Shown here in pieces: positions 44,248 through 53,400 of a DNA stretch of 64,000 nucleotides. The translations under genes were made by a program, and so were the position numbers. Source of the stretch: Escherichia sp. E4742 (GTDB taxonomy: Bacteria; Pseudomonadota; Gammaproteobacteria; Enterobacterales; Enterobacteriaceae); contig NZ_CP040443.1 of NCBI RefSeq assembly GCF_005843885.1, positions 1,674,001 to 1,738,000 of the forward strand. Direction: 5' to 3'. Numbering within the stretch: the first letter of the stretch is position 1; every line of letters begins with the position of its first letter. The notes beneath the pieces are model-generated. The model saw only the letters and a list, made by a program, of their open reading frames with translations, made no database searches and was not told the origin of the DNA.

Positions 44248-45914
44248 ACTTTTCTCCCTGCGTGTTGATCCCCTGCTACAACCACGGCGCGATGATGCCA
44301 GGCGTGCTGGCGCGTCTTAAGCCATTTAATCTGCCCTGTATTGTGGTGGATGACGGCAGCGATGCCGCCACGCAACAGCAACTGGATAAGCTGGTTAACG
44401 AACAGCCTGGCGTGACCTTAATTCGCTTAGCAGAAAACGCAGGTAAAGGCGCGGCGGTGATGCGTGGCTTACAGGCGGCGGCAGACGCAGGGTTCAGCCA
44501 TGCGGTACAGGTGGATGCTGACGGTCAGCACGCGATTGAAGATATCCCCAAACTGCTAACACTTGCCGAACAGCACCCTGCGGCGCTGATCTCCGGCCAG
44601 CCAATTTACGATGACTCAATCCCCCGCTCACGGCTGTACGGGCGCTGGGTCACCCACGTATGGGTATGGATCGAAACGCTCTCCCTGCAACTGAAAGACA
44701 GCATGTGCGGCTTTCGCGTTTATCCGGTTGCGCCAACGCTGCAACTGGCAAAACACGCCACCATCGGCAAGCGGATGGATTTCGACACCGAAGTGATGGT
44801 GCGCCTCTACTGGCAGGGAAATACCAGTTATTTCGTGCCGACCCGCGTCACCTATCCGCTGGACGGGCTTTCGCATTTTGATGCCCTGAAAGATAACGTC
44901 CGCATCTCGCTAATGCACACGCGTCTGTTTTTCGGCATGTTGCCGCGTATTCCTTCGCTGTTAATGCGCCGCTCTTCCAGCCACTGGGCGCGGCAGAGTG
45001 AGGTGAAAGGGTTATGGGGAATGCGCCTGATGCTGCTGGTCTGGCGTCTGCTGGGAAGAACGGCGTTTGGCGCGCTGCTTTACCCGGTGGTGGGCGTCTA
45101 CTGGCTCACCGCCAGCCGGGCGCGTAAAGCGTCGCAAGACTGGCTCGCCCGTGTGCGCCAACAGCAACCACAGGCAGCAAAACTCAACAGCTATCAGCAC
45201 TTTCTACGTTTCGGCAACGCCATGCTCGACAAAATCGCCAGCTGGCGCGGCGAGCTGCAACTGGGGCGCGATGTGCTGTTTGCGCCAGGCGCAGAAGCGG
45301 CGCTTGACGTCCGCGATCCGCGCGGCAAATTGCTGCTGGCCTCGCATCTTGGCGATGTGGAAGTGTGCCGGGCGCTGGCAAAAATTCAGGGCTACAAAAC
45401 CATTAACGCGCTGGTGTTTAGCGAAAACGCCCAACGCTTTAAACAGATAATGCAAGAGATGGCCCCGCAGGCAGGCATCAACCTGCTCCCGGTAACAGAT
45501 ATCGGCCCGGAAACCGCCATCCTGCTGAAAGAGAAGCTGGATAATGGCGAATGGGTGGCGATTGTCGGTGACCGCATCGCCATCAACCCGCAACGCGGCG
45601 GCGACTGGCGCGTCTGCTGGAGTCCATTTATGGGCCAGCCTGCGCCCTTCCCACAGGGGCCGTTTATTCTCGCGTCCATTTTGCGCTGCCCGGTGAATCT
45701 GATTTTCGCCCTACGCCAGCACGGCAAGCTGCATATTCACTGCGAAACCTTTGCCGACCCGCTGCTGTTGCCGCGTGGCGAACGCCAGCAGGCGCTGCAA
45801 AACGCTATCGGCCACTACGCCGCGCGTCTGGAACATTACGCGCTCCAGTCGCCCCTCGACTGGTTTAATTTTTTCGATTTCTGGCAACTGCCGGAAGTCC
45901 AGGACAAGGAGTAA
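44238..45914 (+). CDS. apeJ: Glycosyltransferase–acyltransferase fusion ApeJ
   Basis: 558 residues in two parts. Residues 1–240 are a family-2 glycosyltransferase (VLIPCYNHG, IVVDDGSD, and the metal-binding VDADGQH); a hydrophobic stretch near 260–285 follows. Residues about 310–558 are an LpxL/HtrB-like acyltransferase with SHLGDVE (His-x4-acid) and IVGDRIAINP. A single protein would both glycosylate and acylate the lipid carrier; the acceptor is not known. Starts in the end of apeI. Confidence 0.88.
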   Translation: MSVNFSPCVLIPCYNHGAMMPGVLARLKPFNLPCIVVDDGSDAATQQQLDKLVNEQPGVTLIRLAENAGKGAAVMRGLQAAADAGFSHAVQVDADGQHAIEDIPKLLTLAEQHPAALISGQPIYDDSIPRSRLYGRWVTHVWVWIETLSLQLKDSMCGFRVYPVAPTLQLAKHATIGKRMDFDTEVMVRLYWQGNTSYFVPTRVTYPLDGLSHFDALKDNVRISLMHTRLFFGMLPRIPSLLMRRSSSHWARQSEVKGLWGMRLMLLVWRLLGRTAFGALLYPVVGVYWLTASRARKASQDWLARVRQQQPQAAKLNSYQHFLRFGNAMLDKIASWRGELQLGRDVLFAPGAEAALDVRDPRGKLLLASHLGDVEVCRALAKIQGYKTINALVFSENAQRFKQIMQEMAPQAGINLLPVTDIGPETAILLKEKLDNGEWVAIVGDRIAINPQRGGDWRVCWSPFMGQPAPFPQGPFILASILRCPVNLIFALRQHGKLHIHCETFADPLLLPRGERQQALQNAIGHYAARLEHYALQSPLDWFNFFDFWQLPEVQDKE

Positions 45915-45917
45915 AGG

Positions 45918-46340
45918 GTGCTTAACGATCCCCGATTTACCGCTGAAGTCGAGCTGACCATTCCATTTCACGACGTCGATATGATGGGCGTGGCCTGGCA
46001 CGGTAACTATTTTCGCTACTTTGAAGTGGCCCGCGAGGCGCTGCTCAACCAGTTCAATTACGGCTATCGGCAGATGAAAGAGTCCGGTTATTTGTGGCCA
46101 GTGGTCGATGCGCGGGTGAAATATCGCCACGCCCTCACCTTTGAGCAACGCATCCGCGTGCGTGCGCATATCGAAGAGTTCGAAAACCGTCTGCGGATTG
46201 GCTATCAGATTTTCGATGCCGAAACGGGAAAACGCGCCACCACCGGATACACCATCCAGGTCGCGGTAGACGAGCAAAACCGCGAACTGTGCTTTGTCAG
46301 CCCCGATATTCTGTTTGAACGCATGGGAGTCAAACCATGA
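45918..46340 (+). CDS. apeK: Acyl thioesterase ApeK (4HBT family)
   Basis: 140 residues with the 4-hydroxybenzoyl-CoA thioesterase pattern IPFHDVDMMGVAWHGNYFRYFE; the Asp of HDVDMMG is the expected nucleophile or base. Likely releases acyl chains from ACP or edits stalled intermediates. Starts 3 bp after apeJ and overlaps apeL by 4 bp. Confidence 0.9.
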   Translation: MLNDPRFTAEVELTIPFHDVDMMGVAWHGNYFRYFEVAREALLNQFNYGYRQMKESGYLWPVVDARVKYRHALTFEQRIRVRAHIEEFENRLRIGYQIFDAETGKRATTGYTIQVAVDEQNRELCFVSPDILFERMGVKP

Positions 46341-46942
46341 AATTTTTGCCGCTGCTGGCGCTGCTGATTAGCCCGTTTGTAAGCGCCCTGACCCTGGACG
46401 ATCTTCAGCAACGCTTTACCGAACAGCCGGTGATCCGCGCCCATTTCGATCAAACCCGGACGATTAAAGATCTGCCGCAGCCGCTACGATCTCAGGGCCA
46501 GATGTTGATCGCCCGCGACCAGGGGCTGTTGTGGGATCAAACCTCACCGTTCCCCATGCAGCTATTGCTCGACGATAAACGCATGGTGCAGGTGATCAAC
46601 GGTCAGCCGCCGCAAATCATCACGGCAGAAAATAACCCGCAGATGTTCCAGTTTAACCACCTGCTGCGCGCGCTGTTCCGGGCCGATCGCAAAGTGCTGG
46701 AACAAAACTTCCGCGTCGAATTTGCCGACAAAGGCGAAGGCCGCTGGACACTGCGCCTGACGCCGACCACCACGCCGCTGGATAAAATTTTCAACACCAT
46801 CGATCTCGCCGGGCAAACCTATCTGGAGAGCATTCAGCTTAATGATAAACAGGGCGATCGCACCGATATCGCTCTTACCCAACATCAACTGACGCCAGCG
46901 CAACTGACCGATGACGAACGCCAACGTTTTGCCGCCCAGTAA
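46337..46942 (+). CDS. apeL: LolA-like periplasmic carrier ApeL
   Basis: 201 residues with a signal peptide (MKFLPLLALLISPFVSA). The mature part looks like the LolA/LolB half-barrel (LDDLQQRFTEQPVIRAHFDQ, QGLLWDQTSPF, VINGQPP). Suited to carry a lipid across the periplasm. Followed by the MMPL pump gene, whose start overlaps it by 32 bp. Confidence 0.88.
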   Translation: MKFLPLLALLISPFVSALTLDDLQQRFTEQPVIRAHFDQTRTIKDLPQPLRSQGQMLIARDQGLLWDQTSPFPMQLLLDDKRMVQVINGQPPQIITAENNPQMFQFNHLLRALFRADRKVLEQNFRVEFADKGEGRWTLRLTPTTTPLDKIFNTIDLAGQTYLESIQLNDKQGDRTDIALTQHQLTPAQLTDDERQRFAAQ

Positions 46943-49229
46943 ACGCCCCGCGCTGTTATGGGGGATCGTCTGCCTGGTCATGGCGGCGGCGTTGCTGAAC
47001 CTGCTGCCGCAATCACGGCTGAACAGTAGCGTGCTGGCTATGTTACCCAAACAGGCGATGGGCGATATTCCCCCAGCGCTGAATGACGGCTTTATGCAGC
47101 GTCTGGACCGTCAACTGGTGTGGTTAGTCAGCCCCGGTAAAGAGGCTAATCCCAGGGTGGCTCTGGAGTGGCTGACGCTACTGCAAAAATCCGCAGCGCT
47201 CGGCGACGTTAAAGGGCCAATGGATGTCGCCAGCCAGCAAGCGTGGGGAGCGTTTTTCTGGCAGCACCGCAACGGCCTGATTGACCCCGACACCCGCGCC
47301 CGCCTGCAAAACGGCGGCGAAGCGCAGGCGCAGTGGATCCTCTCCCAGCTTTATTCCGCGTTCTCCGGGGTAAGCGGCAAAGAGTTACAAAACGATCCGC
47401 TGATGTTAATGCGCGGCTCGCAGCTGGCGATGGCGAAAAACGGCCAGCGTTTGCGGCTGATGGATGGCTGGCTGGTGACTCAGGATCCACAGGGCAACTA
47501 CTGGTATTTGCTGCACGGCGAACTGGCGGGATCGTCGTTTGATATGCAGCAAACCCACCAGCTCATCACGACCCTGAATACGCTGGAAAAGGATCTGAAA
47601 ACGCGTTACCCGCAGGCTCAGTTGCTCTCACGCGGCACGGTGTTTTACAGCGATTACGCCAGCCAACAGGCGAAGCAGGATATCTCCACCCTGGGCGTGG
47701 CAACGCTGCTGGGAGTGATATTGCTGATTGTGGCGGTGTTTCGCTCTTTACGCCCGTTGCTGCTTTGCGTAATTTCCATCGGCATCGGCGCGCTGGCGGG
47801 AACGGTCGCCACCTTGTTGATTTTCGGCGAATTACACCTGATGACGCTGGTGATGAGTATGAGCGTTATCGGCATTTCCGCTGACTACACGCTCTATTAC
47901 CTCACCGAGCGGATGGTGCACGGCAACGACGTTTCGCCGTGGCAAAGCCTGGCGAAAGTGCGTAATGCCTTACTACTGGCGCTGCTCACCACCGTGGCGG
48001 CATATCTGATTATGATGCTCGCCCCTTTCCCCGGTATTCGCCAGATGGCGATTTTTGCCGCCGTCGGGTTGAGCGCCTCCTGTCTGACCGTCCTGTTCTG
48101 GCATCCGTGGCTGTGCCGTGGCCTGCCGGTACGTCCGGTTCCGGCGATGGCGATGATGCTGCGCTGGCTGGCAGCGTGGCGGCGTAATAAAAAACTGTCG
48201 CTGGGTCTGCCCGTCGCGTTGGCGCTGTTTTCGCTGGCGGGGATGTCAATGCTACGCGTCGATGACGATATCTCGCAGTTACAGGCGCTGCCGCAGCATA
48301 TTCTGGCGCAGGAAAAAGCCATTACCGCCCTGACCGGACAAAGCGTCGATCAAAAATGGTTTGTGGTTTACGGCGACTCCCCACAGCAAACATTGAGGCG
48401 GCTGGAGAAATTTACCACCTCACTGGAGAATGCGAAAAAAGACGGGCTTATCAGCAACTACCGCACTATTCCGCTGAACTCCCTGCCGCGGCAGGAGGAA
48501 GATTTAGACCTGCTGAAAACGGCTGCCCCGACGGTAACGAAAGCGCTGCAAAACGCCGGGCTGACGGCGGTGAACCCGGATCTCAATGCCATGCCAGTGA
48601 AGGTCGATGAATGGCTGGCAAGCCCCGCCAGTGAAGGCTGGCGTCTGCTGTGGCTGACGTTGGAAAACGGCGCAAGCGGCGTACTGGTGCCGGTTGAAGG
48701 GGTTAAAAGTAGCGAGTTGTTGCAGGAAATCGCCAGCTATTACCCTGGCGGCATTGCCTGGGTTGATCGCAAAAGTACCTTTGATGAATTGTTCGCACTT
48801 TACCGCTACGTCTTAACCGGCTTGTTGCTGGTGGCGCTGGCAGTGATTGCCTGCGGCGCAGTGGCCCGCCTCGGCTGGCGAAAAGGGCTTATCAGCCTTG
48901 TACCTTCGGTGCTTTCGCTGGGCTGCGGTCTGGCGGTGCTGGCGATTAGCGGGCAGGCGGTGAATCTCTTTTCGCTGCTGGCGCTGGTGCTGGTGCTTGG
49001 CATCGGCATCAACTACACGCTGTTTTTCAGTAATCCGCGCGGTACACCGTTAACTTCACTACTGGCGATCACGCTGGCAATGCTCACCACCTTGCTGACG
49101 CTGGGAATGCTGGTATTCAGCGCCACCCAGGCCATCAGCAGTTTTGGCATTGTGCTGGTGAGCGGTATTTTCACCGCCTTCCTGCTTTCGCCGCTGGCTA
49201 TGCCCGATAAAAAGAGAACAAAAAAATGA
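46911..49229 (+). CDS. apeM: MMPL/RND-family exporter ApeM
   Basis: 772 residues. Two repeats, each with a large periplasmic domain and a block of membrane helices (first block about 260–400, second 625–765), as in MMPL lipid transporters. SMSVIGISADYTLYYLTE and LVLVLGIGINYTLFF are the two Asp/Asn-containing core helices. Expected to move the aryl polyene lipid across or out of the inner membrane, handing it to ApeL. Start at 46911 overlaps apeL; the next in-frame Met would remove the first helix. Confidence 0.9.
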   Translation: MTNANVLPPSKRPALLWGIVCLVMAAALLNLLPQSRLNSSVLAMLPKQAMGDIPPALNDGFMQRLDRQLVWLVSPGKEANPRVALEWLTLLQKSAALGDVKGPMDVASQQAWGAFFWQHRNGLIDPDTRARLQNGGEAQAQWILSQLYSAFSGVSGKELQNDPLMLMRGSQLAMAKNGQRLRLMDGWLVTQDPQGNYWYLLHGELAGSSFDMQQTHQLITTLNTLEKDLKTRYPQAQLLSRGTVFYSDYASQQAKQDISTLGVATLLGVILLIVAVFRSLRPLLLCVISIGIGALAGTVATLLIFGELHLMTLVMSMSVIGISADYTLYYLTERMVHGNDVSPWQSLAKVRNALLLALLTTVAAYLIMMLAPFPGIRQMAIFAAVGLSASCLTVLFWHPWLCRGLPVRPVPAMAMMLRWLAAWRRNKKLSLGLPVALALFSLAGMSMLRVDDDISQLQALPQHILAQEKAITALTGQSVDQKWFVVYGDSPQQTLRRLEKFTTSLENAKKDGLISNYRTIPLNSLPRQEEDLDLLKTAAPTVTKALQNAGLTAVNPDLNAMPVKVDEWLASPASEGWRLLWLTLENGASGVLVPVEGVKSSELLQEIASYYPGGIAWVDRKSTFDELFALYRYVLTGLLLVALAVIACGAVARLGWRKGLISLVPSVLSLGCGLAVLAISGQAVNLFSLLALVLVLGIGINYTLFFSNPRGTPLTSLLAITLAMLTTLLTLGMLVFSATQAISSFGIVLVSGIFTAFLLSPLAMPDKKRTKK

Positions 49230-49810
49230 TCAAACACACATTCTGGCGGGCGCTCGCCCTGACCGCTACGCTTATCCTCACCGGCTGTAGCCACTCGCAA
49301 CCAGAACAGGAAGGCCGTCCGCAGGCGTGGCTGCAACCTGGCACGCGCATCACGCTGCCTGCGCCGGGGATTTCACCCGCCGTCAATTCCCAGCAACTAT
49401 TGACCGGCAGCTTCAACGGCAAAACCCAGTCGCTGTTGGTGATGCTTAATGCCGACGACCAGAAAATCACCCTTGCCGGGCTATCGTCTGTCGGTATTCG
49501 TCTGTTTCTGGTGACCTACGATGCAAAAGGGCTACGTGCCGAGCAATCCATCGTCGTCCCACAGTTACCGCCCGCAAGTCAGGTGCTGGCTGACGTGATG
49601 CTCAGCCACTGGCCGATTAGCGCCTGGCAACCGCAACTTCCCGCAGGATGGACACTTCGCGACAACGGTGACAAACGCGAACTGCATAACGCCAGCGGCA
49701 AACTGGTCACGGAAATCACCTATCTGAATCGCAAAGGCAAACGCGTGCCAATCAGCATTGAACAGCATGTCTTTAAATACCACATCACCATTCAATACTT
49801 AGGTGACTGA
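49226..49810 (+). CDS. apeN: DUF3261 lipoprotein ApeN
   Basis: 194 residues; lipobox ILTGC with Cys21 followed by Ser, which predicts outer-membrane sorting by Lol. The mature domain (LNADDQKITLAGLSSVGIRL in part) is the DUF3261 type seen in APE clusters, likely a LolB-like acceptor. Overlaps apeM by 4 bp. Confidence 0.86.
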   Translation: MIKHTFWRALALTATLILTGCSHSQPEQEGRPQAWLQPGTRITLPAPGISPAVNSQQLLTGSFNGKTQSLLVMLNADDQKITLAGLSSVGIRLFLVTYDAKGLRAEQSIVVPQLPPASQVLADVMLSHWPISAWQPQLPAGWTLRDNGDKRELHNASGKLVTEITYLNRKGKRVPISIEQHVFKYHITIQYLGD

Positions 49811-49811
49811 T

Positions 49812-50981
49812 ATGATTTATATTTCCGCCGTCGGCATGATCAACGCCCTGGGAAATAACCTTGACGAAATCGCAGCCAACCTGACTCGCGGTGTCGCTCC
49901 CGGAATGCGCCCACGCGCAGGCTGGTTGCAGGGGCATCCGCAGGCGGTCCTGGCTGGCGTGGATGGCGAGCTTCCGCTTATCCAGGAAAAATTCGCTGCG
50001 CACCGCTCGCGCAACAATCAGATCCTGCTGGCGGCGCTGGCGCAGATCCAGCCGCAGGTTGATGACGCTATAGCGAAATATGGTCGCGAGCGCATCGCGA
50101 TTGTACTTGGCACCAGCACCTCCGGCCTGCATGAGGGCGACACGCACGTTAACCTGCGCACCAACGGACAGCCGAGCACCACATGGCACTACGCGCAGCA
50201 GGAACTCGGCGATCCGTCGCGTTTTCTCAGCCACTGGCTGGCGCTCGACGGCCCGGCCTATACCCTTTCAACCGCTTGCTCTTCCAGCGCCAGAGCGATG
50301 ATCAGCGGGCGCAGGCTTATCGAAGCGGGGCTGGTCGATGCAGCCATTGTGGGTGGCGCAGATACCCTGAGCCGAATGCCGATTAACGGTTTTCACAGCC
50401 TCGAATCACTGTCGCCAACCTTATGTCAGCCGTTTGGTCGTGACCGCGCAGGTATCACCATTGGTGAAGGAGCGGGGCTAATGCTGCTGACCCGCGAACC
50501 GCAGCCCATCGCGTTGCTGGGCGTTGGTGAATCAAGCGACGCTTACCATATTTCGGCCCCGCATCCGCAGGGGGAAGGGGCGATCCTCGCTATTAATCAG
50601 GCGCTGACCGATGCGCAGCTTACGCCAGATGACGTCGGCTATATCAACCTGCACGGCACCGCCACACAACTCAACGACCAGATTGAATCAATGGTGGTTA
50701 ACGCCCTGTTTGGCGAACGTGTACCGTGCAGCTCCACCAAACATTTGACCGGACACACGCTGGGCGCGGCGGGCATTACCGAGGCGGCAATCAGCATGTT
50801 GATTTTACAGCGTGATTTACCGCTGCCCGCCCAGGATTTCAGCCTGTCGCCGCGCGATCCCACGCTGCCACCGTGCGGCATTATCGAAAAACCGCAGCCG
50901 CTGGCACGTCCGGTGATCCTGTCCAATTCCTTCGCCTTTGGCGGCAATAACGCCAGCATTCTGCTCGGGAGAGTTTCGTGA
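49812..50981 (+). CDS. apeO: Beta-ketoacyl synthase ApeO
   Basis: 389 residues from the ATG at 49812 (a GTG nine bases upstream is in frame). Full thiolase-fold triad: Cys156 in STACSSS, His281 in NLHGTATQ, His315 in TGHTLGAAG. The active partner of the chain-length factor ApeC, carrying out decarboxylative elongation. Starts 1 bp after apeN stops; overlaps apeP by 4 bp. Confidence 0.92.
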   Translation: MIYISAVGMINALGNNLDEIAANLTRGVAPGMRPRAGWLQGHPQAVLAGVDGELPLIQEKFAAHRSRNNQILLAALAQIQPQVDDAIAKYGRERIAIVLGTSTSGLHEGDTHVNLRTNGQPSTTWHYAQQELGDPSRFLSHWLALDGPAYTLSTACSSSARAMISGRRLIEAGLVDAAIVGGADTLSRMPINGFHSLESLSPTLCQPFGRDRAGITIGEGAGLMLLTREPQPIALLGVGESSDAYHISAPHPQGEGAILAINQALTDAQLTPDDVGYINLHGTATQLNDQIESMVVNALFGERVPCSSTKHLTGHTLGAAGITEAAISMLILQRDLPLPAQDFSLSPRDPTLPPCGIIEKPQPLARPVILSNSFAFGGNNASILLGRVS

Positions 50982-51442
50982 GCCACTATTTATCACCCGG
51001 CGCTTATCTGCCCCACGACGCGCCCATGTTACTGCTGGAAGAAGTGGTGAGCGTCAGCGATGACAGCGCGGTCTGCCGCGTAACGGTCTCGCCCAGTGGC
51101 GTACTGGCACCGTTTCTCGACCCGGACGGCAATCTCCCTGGCTGGTTTGCCCTTGAACTGATGGCGCAGACCGTCGGCGTCTGGTCTGGCTGGCATCGCC
51201 ACCAGCAGGGCAAAAACAGTATTGCATTAGGGATGGTACTGGGCGCGCGTGAATTGCTTTGCGCCGCTGGCATTCTGCCCGTAGGCCAGACGCTGACCAT
51301 TACCGTCAAACTGCTGATGCAGGACGATCGCTTCGGCAGTTTTGAGTGCAGTATCAACAACGGTACGGCGACGGGCCGTATTAATACCTTCCAGCCTACG
51401 GCAGAAGAACTTTCCTCACTATTTCAACAAGGAGCGTCCTGA
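50978..51442 (+). CDS. apeP: Hot-dog dehydratase subunit ApeP
   Basis: 154 residues of hot-dog fold: LPHDAPMLLLEEV corresponds to the FabZ/FabA N-terminal LPHRxP motif and ALELMAQTVG keeps the Glu helix. The segment where FabZ has its GHFPxxP motif reads FLDPDGNLPG, so the catalytic His at that place is missing. It complements ApeI, which keeps that His. Stop and the apeQ start overlap by 1 bp (TGATG). Confidence 0.89.
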   Translation: MSHYLSPGAYLPHDAPMLLLEEVVSVSDDSAVCRVTVSPSGVLAPFLDPDGNLPGWFALELMAQTVGVWSGWHRHQQGKNSIALGMVLGARELLCAAGILPVGQTLTITVKLLMQDDRFGSFECSINNGTATGRINTFQPTAEELSSLFQQGAS

Positions 51443-52173
51443 TGAGTCGTTCAGTTCTGGTAACCGGTGCCAGCAAAGGCATTGGTCGCGCCATCGCCTG
51501 CCAACTGGCGGCAGACGGCTTTAACATTGGCGTTCACTTTCACCGTGACGCCCCAGGCGCTCAGGAAACGCTGAATGCCATTATCGCCAACGGTGGTAAC
51601 GGGCGTTTGCTCAGTTTCGACGTCGCAAACCGCGAACAGTGTCGGGAAGTGCTGGAGCACGAGATCGCGCAACACGGTGCCTGGTACGGCGTGGTTAGTA
51701 ACGCAGGGATCGCCCGCGACGCCGCTTTTCCGGCTTTAAGCGATGACGACTGGGATGCGGTGATCCACACCAATCTCGACAGTTTCTACAACGTCATTCA
51801 GCCGTGCATTATGCCGATGATCGGCGCACGCCAGGGGGGGCGCATCATCACGCTGTCCTCGGTTTCCGGCGTAATGGGCAATCGCGGCCAGGTGAATTAC
51901 AGCGCTGCCAAAGCCGGAATTATCGGCGCAACGAAAGCACTGGCTATCGAACTCGCGAAGCGCAAAATCACCGTCAATTGCATCGCGCCGGGGCTTATTG
52001 ATACCGGGATGATCGAAATGGAAGAGAGCGCCCTGAAAGAGGCAATGTCGATGATCCCCATGAAACGCATGGGCCAGGCGGAAGAAGTTGCCGGGCTTGC
52101 CAGTTATTTAATGTCTGATATTGCGGGTTACGTCACCCGCCAGGTTATTTCCATCAACGGAGGGATGTTATGA
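51442..52173 (+). CDS. apeQ: 3-ketoacyl-ACP reductase ApeQ (SDR, FabG-like)
   Basis: 243 residues. NADPH-binding TGASKGIGRA (near residue 8), SNAGIARD, the catalytic Ser in TLSSVSG and Tyr/Lys in YSAAKAG. Reduces the beta-keto group after each elongation. Overlaps apeR by 4 bp. Confidence 0.94.
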   Translation: MSRSVLVTGASKGIGRAIACQLAADGFNIGVHFHRDAPGAQETLNAIIANGGNGRLLSFDVANREQCREVLEHEIAQHGAWYGVVSNAGIARDAAFPALSDDDWDAVIHTNLDSFYNVIQPCIMPMIGARQGGRIITLSSVSGVMGNRGQVNYSAAKAGIIGATKALAIELAKRKITVNCIAPGLIDTGMIEMEESALKEAMSMIPMKRMGQAEEVAGLASYLMSDIAGYVTRQVISINGGML

Positions 52174-53399
52174 CACGTCGCGTAGTGATTACAGGAATGG
52201 GCGGCGTGACTGCCTTTGGTGAAAACTGGCAGGACGTTTCCGCGCGTCTGCTGGCGTATGAAAATGCGGTGCGCAAAATGCCGGAGTGGCAGGTCTACGA
52301 TGGTCTGCACACCCTGCTTGGCGCGCCTGTTGATGATTTCACGCTACCGGAGCACTACACCCGCAAGCGTATCCGTGCGATGGGCCGCGTGTCGCAAATG
52401 TCGACCCGCGCCAGCGAGCTGGCGTTAGAGCAGGCAGGGTTGATTGGCGATCCGATATTAACCAGCGGCGAAACGGGCATTGCGTACGGTTCATCGACCG
52501 GCAGTACCGGCCCGGTAAGCGAATTCGCCACCATGCTGACTGAAAAGCACACCAATAACATCACTGGCACCACCTATGTGCAGATGATGCCGCACACCAC
52601 CGCCGTTAATACTGGCCTCTTTTTCGGCCTGCGCGGGCGGGTGATCCCAACCTCCAGCGCCTGTACCTCCGGCAGCCAGGCGATCGGTTATGCGTGGGAA
52701 GCCATTCGCCACGGTTATCAAACGGTGATGGTTGCCGGTGGTGCCGAAGAGTTATGTCCTTCAGAAGCTGCGGTATTTGATACCCTTTTTGCCACCAGCC
52801 AGCACAATGATGCGCCGAAAACCACACCTTCACCGTTCGATGAAAACCGCGACGGACTGGTGATTGGTGAAGGCGCAGGTACGCTCATTCTCGAAGAACT
52901 GGAGCACGCCAAAGCGCGCGGCGCGACCATTTACGGTGAAATCGTCGGCTTTGCGACTAACTGCGACGCGGCACATATCACCCAGCCGCAGCGCGAAACC
53001 ATGCAGTATTGTATGGAGCAATCGCTGAAAATCGCCGGGTTGAGCGCACAAGATATCGGCTATATTTCGGCGCATGGCACGGCGACTGATCGCGGCGATG
53101 TGGCAGAAAGTCTGGCGACAGCAACCATTTACGGTGATAATGTGCCGCTCTCCTCGCTGAAAAGTTATTTTGGTCATACGCTTGGTGCCTGTGGCGCGCT
53201 CGAAGCCTGGATGAGTCTGCAAATGATGCGCGAAGGTTGGTTTGCGCCTACGCTAAACCTGAATAAACCAGACCCGAATTGTGGCGCGCTGGATTACATC
53301 ATGCATGAAGCCCGCAAGGTTGATTGTGAGTTTTTGCAGAGTAACAACTTTGCCTTTGGCGGCATTAATACATCCATCATCATTAAACGTTGGCCCTGA
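52170..53399 (+). CDS. apeR: Beta-ketoacyl synthase ApeR
   Basis: 409 residues with a full triad: Cys165 in SSACTSGSQ, His302 in SAHGTATDRGD, His336 in FGHTLGACG. FabB/FabF-like, forming a second, presumably homodimeric ketosynthase in the cluster. It may start chains on the aryl-ACP or act on the other acyl chain. Ends 1 bp before acpT. Confidence 0.93.
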   Translation: MTRRVVITGMGGVTAFGENWQDVSARLLAYENAVRKMPEWQVYDGLHTLLGAPVDDFTLPEHYTRKRIRAMGRVSQMSTRASELALEQAGLIGDPILTSGETGIAYGSSTGSTGPVSEFATMLTEKHTNNITGTTYVQMMPHTTAVNTGLFFGLRGRVIPTSSACTSGSQAIGYAWEAIRHGYQTVMVAGGAEELCPSEAAVFDTLFATSQHNDAPKTTPSPFDENRDGLVIGEGAGTLILEELEHAKARGATIYGEIVGFATNCDAAHITQPQRETMQYCMEQSLKIAGLSAQDIGYISAHGTATDRGDVAESLATATIYGDNVPLSSLKSYFGHTLGACGALEAWMSLQMMREGWFAPTLNLNKPDPNCGALDYIMHEARKVDCEFLQSNNFAFGGINTSIIIKRWP

Positions 53400-53400
53400 T

